Assembly (NCBI GenBank): GCA_030596405.1
Contig: JAUVKB010000083.1
Location: forward strand, 1-9,021
DNA length: 9,021 nt
Reading direction: 5' to 3'
Source of the DNA: Deltaproteobacteria bacterium
GTDB taxonomy: Bacteria; Desulfobacterota; Desulfobacteria; Desulfobacterales; JAUVKB01
A program made the translations under genes and the position numbers. The notes below the pieces were generated by a model. The model was not told the DNA's origin. It saw nothing but the letters and a program-made list of their open reading frames with translations, and did not search any database. Below are positions 6,374-9,021 of this stretch, piece after piece. Position 1 is the stretch's first letter, and every line of letters begins with the position of its first letter.

Positions 6374-7153
6374 TTAGTTGCCTTTAAAATCCGGCTTCCT
6401 TTTTTCCATAAAAGCAGTCACAGCTTCTGTCACGTCATCACTTTGAATACAGATGCTTTGCATATATGCCTCAAAATCATGGGTAGATGACAAATCGGTG
6501 TCAAGCCCCTTGACTATGGCCGCCTTTGACAAGGATAGAGCTATTGGAGCTCTTTTTGCAAGCTTGTCTGCCAAAGCCATTGTTTCATCCATTAACCTCT
6601 CTGTTGGCACAACTTTATTAACCATACCGATCTTTAAAGCATATTCCGCATCGATCTCTTTTCCTGTAAGTATAAGTTCTTTTGCCTTGGCCAGGCCAAC
6701 AAGCCTTGGAAGTCTAAATGTCCCTCCAAGATCCGGGATTAATCCCAAATTAGTATAGACCATACCCATCTTTGTATCTTCAGCAGCTATTACAAAATCG
6801 GACGCCAAAGCGATATCGCAACCATTTCCCAGGGTATATCCCTTTACTGCAGAGATTATAGGCTTTCCTATTTTTTCAAAGTAAAACATTTTTTGCAGCC
6901 GCTTAATAAGGGCCACCAGTTCCATAGGCCTCATATTTTTAAGGACCCCTGCAAACTTCAAATCAAGTCCCGCACAAAAAGAATCTCCAGAACCTGTAAT
7001 AACCACAACCCTGACCTCTGAATCGCTGACAACCTCTTTGATGCCGCTCTCAAACTCTTCATATGCTTCCATGTCAAGCGCATTTTTTACCTTGGGTCTG
7101 TTAATGGTCAGTACTGCAATTTTATTTTCTTTGGTTAAAGTCACTTTACCCAT
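6374..7153 (-). CDS. Crotonase-fold enoyl-CoA hydratase/isomerase family protein
   Basis: A 259-residue single-domain crotonase acting on a CoA thioester. Visible marks are FCAGLD (59-64, first oxyanion-hole amide at Ala61) and KGYTLGNGCDIALASD (104-119, second oxyanion-hole region, with Asn110 where a Gly is usual). The two glutamates of classical enoyl-CoA hydratase are replaced: Asp113 stands at the Glu144 position and Tyr133 at the Glu164 position of rat hydratase. An Asp141 in GLIPDLGGT sits where isomerase and dehalogenase members carry a catalytic Asp. This points to an isomerase, an atypical hydratase or another crotonase reaction rather than plain crotonyl-CoA hydration. AAGGAGG (7160-7166) six bases before the ATG is the strongest ribosome site in the window. 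It follows the activase by 34 bases, so the two are very likely co-transcribed. Confidence 0.9.
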   Translation of the reverse strand: MGKVTLTKENKIAVLTINRPKVKNALDMEAYEEFESGIKEVVSDSEVRVVVITGSGDSFCAGLDLKFAGVLKNMRPMELVALIKRLQKMFYFEKIGKPIISAVKGYTLGNGCDIALASDFVIAAEDTKMGMVYTNLGLIPDLGGTFRLPRLVGLAKAKELILTGKEIDAEYALKIGMVNKVVPTERLMDETMALADKLAKRAPIALSLSKAAIVKGLDTDLSSTHDFEAYMQSICIQSDDVTEAVTAFMEKRKPDFKGN

Positions 7154-7187
7154 AATGTTCCTCCTTAACTTGCAGATAAAACGGGTC

Positions 7188-8171
7188 TTAATGTCCCACG
7201 GTAACCTTTAAACCATGTACGTTTTTTTCTATTGTCTGTTTCAACTTATCCAGTTCATCTTTTTTTACCGGCTGAACTTCACCTTTAGACGATGCAAGAG
7301 ATGACATGGGATAAGCTCTGTCCAAACCTTCGTATTTAAGTTTACCAAGGGGATGATATCCTAAAAGGCTAAGTTTTTCAGCACCAATTTGATGGACAAA
7401 CTTAGCTGTTTTTATTATGTTTTCCTTATCATTATTAAAGTTTGGAATAACTGGTATTCTTATCCAGACCCTGGTGGTTTTTACTGTTTTTACGGCATTT
7501 TCCAGAATCTTTTTGTTATCAACACCTGTCCATTTTTTATGTTTTTCAGGGTCCATATGCTTTAGGTCAAGCAGAACTATATCAGTATATTTTAATATCT
7601 CTTCCAGCACGTCCCAGTCTGCATAACCTGTGGTGTCGATTGCAGTGTGCAAATGCTCTTTTTTACATTCTTTGAGCAGTTGCAATGAAAAATCTTTCTG
7701 AAATAACATTTCACCTCCGGATACTGTGACACCTCCGCCGGAGTTAAGATAAAACAATTCATCTTTTAATACTTCCTGCATAACCTCATCCAAATGCATA
7801 TATTTACCGACAATCTTTAGCGCTCCTGTTTTACAGCTCTCCACGCATTTCATGCATCTATCGCATCTGGCCCTGTCGATTCGAGGTCTTTTCTCTTTTT
7901 CATCATAAACAATGCATTCAAGAGGACAGATATTAACACATGTTTTACATCCCTCACATTTTTTCTTCTCTATCATAATTTCAGGATAAATATGAAAGCA
8001 TTCAGGGTTGCTGCACCAGGCGCATCTCAATGGGCATCCCTTTAAAAATACCGTGGTTCTAATACCAGGCCCGTCCTGAATACTGTAATGCTGAATGTTT
8101 GAAACCAGCCCCCTATTCTTAACTTCTTTTAAGTCTTCCTCTTTTTCCGGCAAATTGTCTTGCTGCAACAT
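7188..8171 (-). CDS. Glycyl radical enzyme activating enzyme (radical SAM)
   Basis: Cleaves S-adenosylmethionine reductively and installs the glycyl radical on the enzyme encoded just upstream. Its 327 residues fit the larger activase type. The radical SAM cluster motif is CPLRCAWC with C46, C50 and C53. A ferredoxin-like insert follows, with two complete sets CX2CX2CX3C (C72, C75, C78, C82 and C103, C106, C109, C113), as in activases for benzylsuccinate synthase, 4-hydroxyphenylacetate decarboxylase and glycerol/choline-type enzymes, unlike the short PFL activase. GGGVTVSGGE at 145-154 is the SAM-binding region. The first 20 residues are a charged extension before the conserved GLVSNIQHYSIQDGPGIRT. 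The only ribosome site visible is ATAAGG at 8185-8190, 13 bases before the ATG, which is weak and distant. Gene order is radical enzyme, then activase, separated by 117 bases that contain a strong hairpin. Confidence 0.95.
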   Translation of the reverse strand: MLQQDNLPEKEEDLKEVKNRGLVSNIQHYSIQDGPGIRTTVFLKGCPLRCAWCSNPECFHIYPEIMIEKKKCEGCKTCVNICPLECIVYDEKEKRPRIDRARCDRCMKCVESCKTGALKIVGKYMHLDEVMQEVLKDELFYLNSGGGVTVSGGEMLFQKDFSLQLLKECKKEHLHTAIDTTGYADWDVLEEILKYTDIVLLDLKHMDPEKHKKWTGVDNKKILENAVKTVKTTRVWIRIPVIPNFNNDKENIIKTAKFVHQIGAEKLSLLGYHPLGKLKYEGLDRAYPMSSLASSKGEVQPVKKDELDKLKQTIEKNVHGLKVTVGH

Positions 8172-8211
8172 GACAGATAGATATCCTTATGGCCTTGTAA
8201 TACAAACAAAC

Positions 8212-8257
8212 TTATGCCATTTTTCATCAAAATTGAAATTGATGAAAAATGGCATAA
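8212..8257 (-). promoter_or_regulatory. Perfect 19-bp hairpin between radical enzyme and activase genes
   Basis: TTATGCCATTTTTCATCAA (8212-8230) pairs exactly with its reverse complement at 8239-8257 around an eight-base loop. It starts 31 bases after the stop of the glycyl radical enzyme and ends 40 bases before the activase ATG. In the transcribed direction it is followed by GTTTGTTTGTA, which is U-rich though interrupted, so partial termination is plausible. RNA stabilisation of the upstream message, a processing site, or an inverted-repeat protein operator are alternatives. The arms are AT-rich (6 G/C of 19), unlike a classic GC-rich terminator stem. Confidence 0.8.
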
Positions 8258-8288
8258 TATATATAATCAATGTAATTATTTGTTTTTG

Positions 8289-9021
8289 TTAGAAAGTCTG
8301 TGCTGTCCTTTCTATAAGCCAGCTCTGCATATCCTTGCTCAAATCAACAAAATAAGCAGAATATCCACATACCCGCACCAGTAAATTGGTATGCTCATCC
8401 GGAACCTTTTGTGCTTCTTCCAACTGTTCTTTTCCAACTATGGAAAACTGCACATGGTGAATACCAAGGTCGGCAAATGTCTTAAGATAATTGGCGAACA
8501 CTTCACTATACGGTTCTTTAAGGTATTCCGGCTGGAATGTTTGATTAAACAACTGGTTCCAGCACCTTTGCGGATCAACTTTGGCAACAGACTTAAGGGT
8601 TGCCGTAGGACCGTTTACGTCAGTTCCCATTACAGGGGATATGCTTCCATCATGGAAAGCCTCCCCGTTTATTCTTCCATCAGGGGTTGCTTCGCACATC
8701 GCACCAAGCATAAAAGGCCCTGTGGCCGCTGAACCGTCGATACACCAGTTGGTCCCGTAGATGGTCTTATGTTTGCTGACTTCCTCTGCAATTTTTATCG
8801 AGATATCTCTTGTTATCAGGTCGACATAATCGTCATCGTTTCCAAACTTTGGAGCTGCCAGACACTCTTTATGTAAATCTTCAAATCCTTCCCAGTTTTT
8901 CTTTAAAGCGTCGAGCACCTGTTCAAGCGTAAGCTTTTTTTTCTCAAATACAAGTTTTTTGATCGCTGCAAGTGAATTAGCGACGTTATTTACGCCCAGG
9001 ATCATAGCATCTCTATAATCA
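8289..9021 (-). CDS. Glycyl radical enzyme, C-terminal part (gene continues past the window)
   Basis: 243 codons of the C-terminal part are visible; the frame stays open to the right edge (DYRDA before the first visible Met), so the Met at 9005 is internal. The radical site is RVCGYSAYF, with the radical Gly at codon 8364-8366, 25 residues from the C-terminus, as normal for the family. Also visible are EATPDGR, DGSISPVMGTD and GPTATLKS of the shared barrel, and GIHHVQFSIV. The substrate-radical Cys and catalytic base lie upstream, outside the window, so the reaction (fumarate addition to a hydrocarbon, arylacetate decarboxylation, or a dehydratase/lyase reaction) cannot be assigned. The style of the C-terminal half, with DGSAATG and NQTFQPEYL, leans me towards an alkyl- or arylalkylsuccinate synthase-like member, weakly. 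It is followed by its activase, a crotonase and two acyl-CoA dehydrogenases, which fits a substrate handled later as a CoA thioester. Confidence 0.93.
   Translation of the reverse strand, partial: DYRDAMILGVNNVANSLAAIKKLVFEKKKLTLEQVLDALKKNWEGFEDLHKECLAAPKFGNDDDYVDLITRDISIKIAEEVSKHKTIYGTNWCIDGSAATGPFMLGAMCEATPDGRINGEAFHDGSISPVMGTDVNGPTATLKSVAKVDPQRCWNQLFNQTFQPEYLKEPYSEVFANYLKTFADLGIHHVQFSIVGKEQLEEAQKVPDEHTNLLVRVCGYSAYFVDLSKDMQSWLIERTAQTF

Noticed and set aside
9003..9005. ATG at 9003-9005 as the start of the radical enzyme
   Set aside because: The frame is open upstream to the edge and the visible residues before it continue typical family sequence; 238 residues would lack the whole catalytic half.

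Overview
The window reads as part of the chromosome of an anaerobic, probably sulfate-reducing bacterium of the Desulfobacterota (former Deltaproteobacteria). This rests on a glycyl radical enzyme with its oxygen-sensitive activase, large acyl-CoA dehydrogenases of a kind common in that group, the delta-type form of the molybdenum cofactor proteins, and moderate-to-low G+C with AT-rich gaps. The taxonomic call is inference from protein style, not from a marker gene. Every gene I can support lies on the minus strand, so transcription runs from high to low coordinates. The plus-strand reading frames look like antisense shadows.

Region 9021-6374 holds, in transcription order, the C-terminal third of a glycyl radical enzyme (cut by the window edge), its radical SAM activating enzyme with an eight-iron ferredoxin insert, and a crotonase-fold protein. 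A perfect 19-bp hairpin sits between the glycyl radical enzyme and its activase. Region 6275-2381 holds a good sigma70-type promoter followed by two tandem paralogous acyl-CoA dehydrogenases of about 615 residues. They are about 73% identical over their first 300 residues by hand count and share near-identical DNA blocks. A 14-bp hairpin at 2331-2364 closes this part.

Region 2304-1 is ordinary housekeeping: a small three-helix membrane protein of unknown role, mobA and moaE for molybdenum cofactor synthesis, pcm for protein isoaspartate repair, and the first 24 codons of a YqaA/DedA-like membrane protein directly abutting pcm.

The upper two regions look like one catabolic unit. A radical enzyme would activate an otherwise unreactive anaerobic substrate (by fumarate addition, decarboxylation or elimination), and the CoA-thioester product would then pass through dehydrogenation and crotonase chemistry. 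The substrate cannot be read from this window because the active-site cysteine half of the radical enzyme is missing. The most interesting points are the Cys directly before the radical glycine, divergence of one dehydrogenase at its flavin-contact loops, a crotonase lacking the classical hydratase glutamates, and the hairpin plus weak ribosome site that could keep activase levels below those of the radical enzyme. No stretch longer than 300 bases lacks a gene, and I saw no tRNA, rRNA, CRISPR array or insertion sequence.
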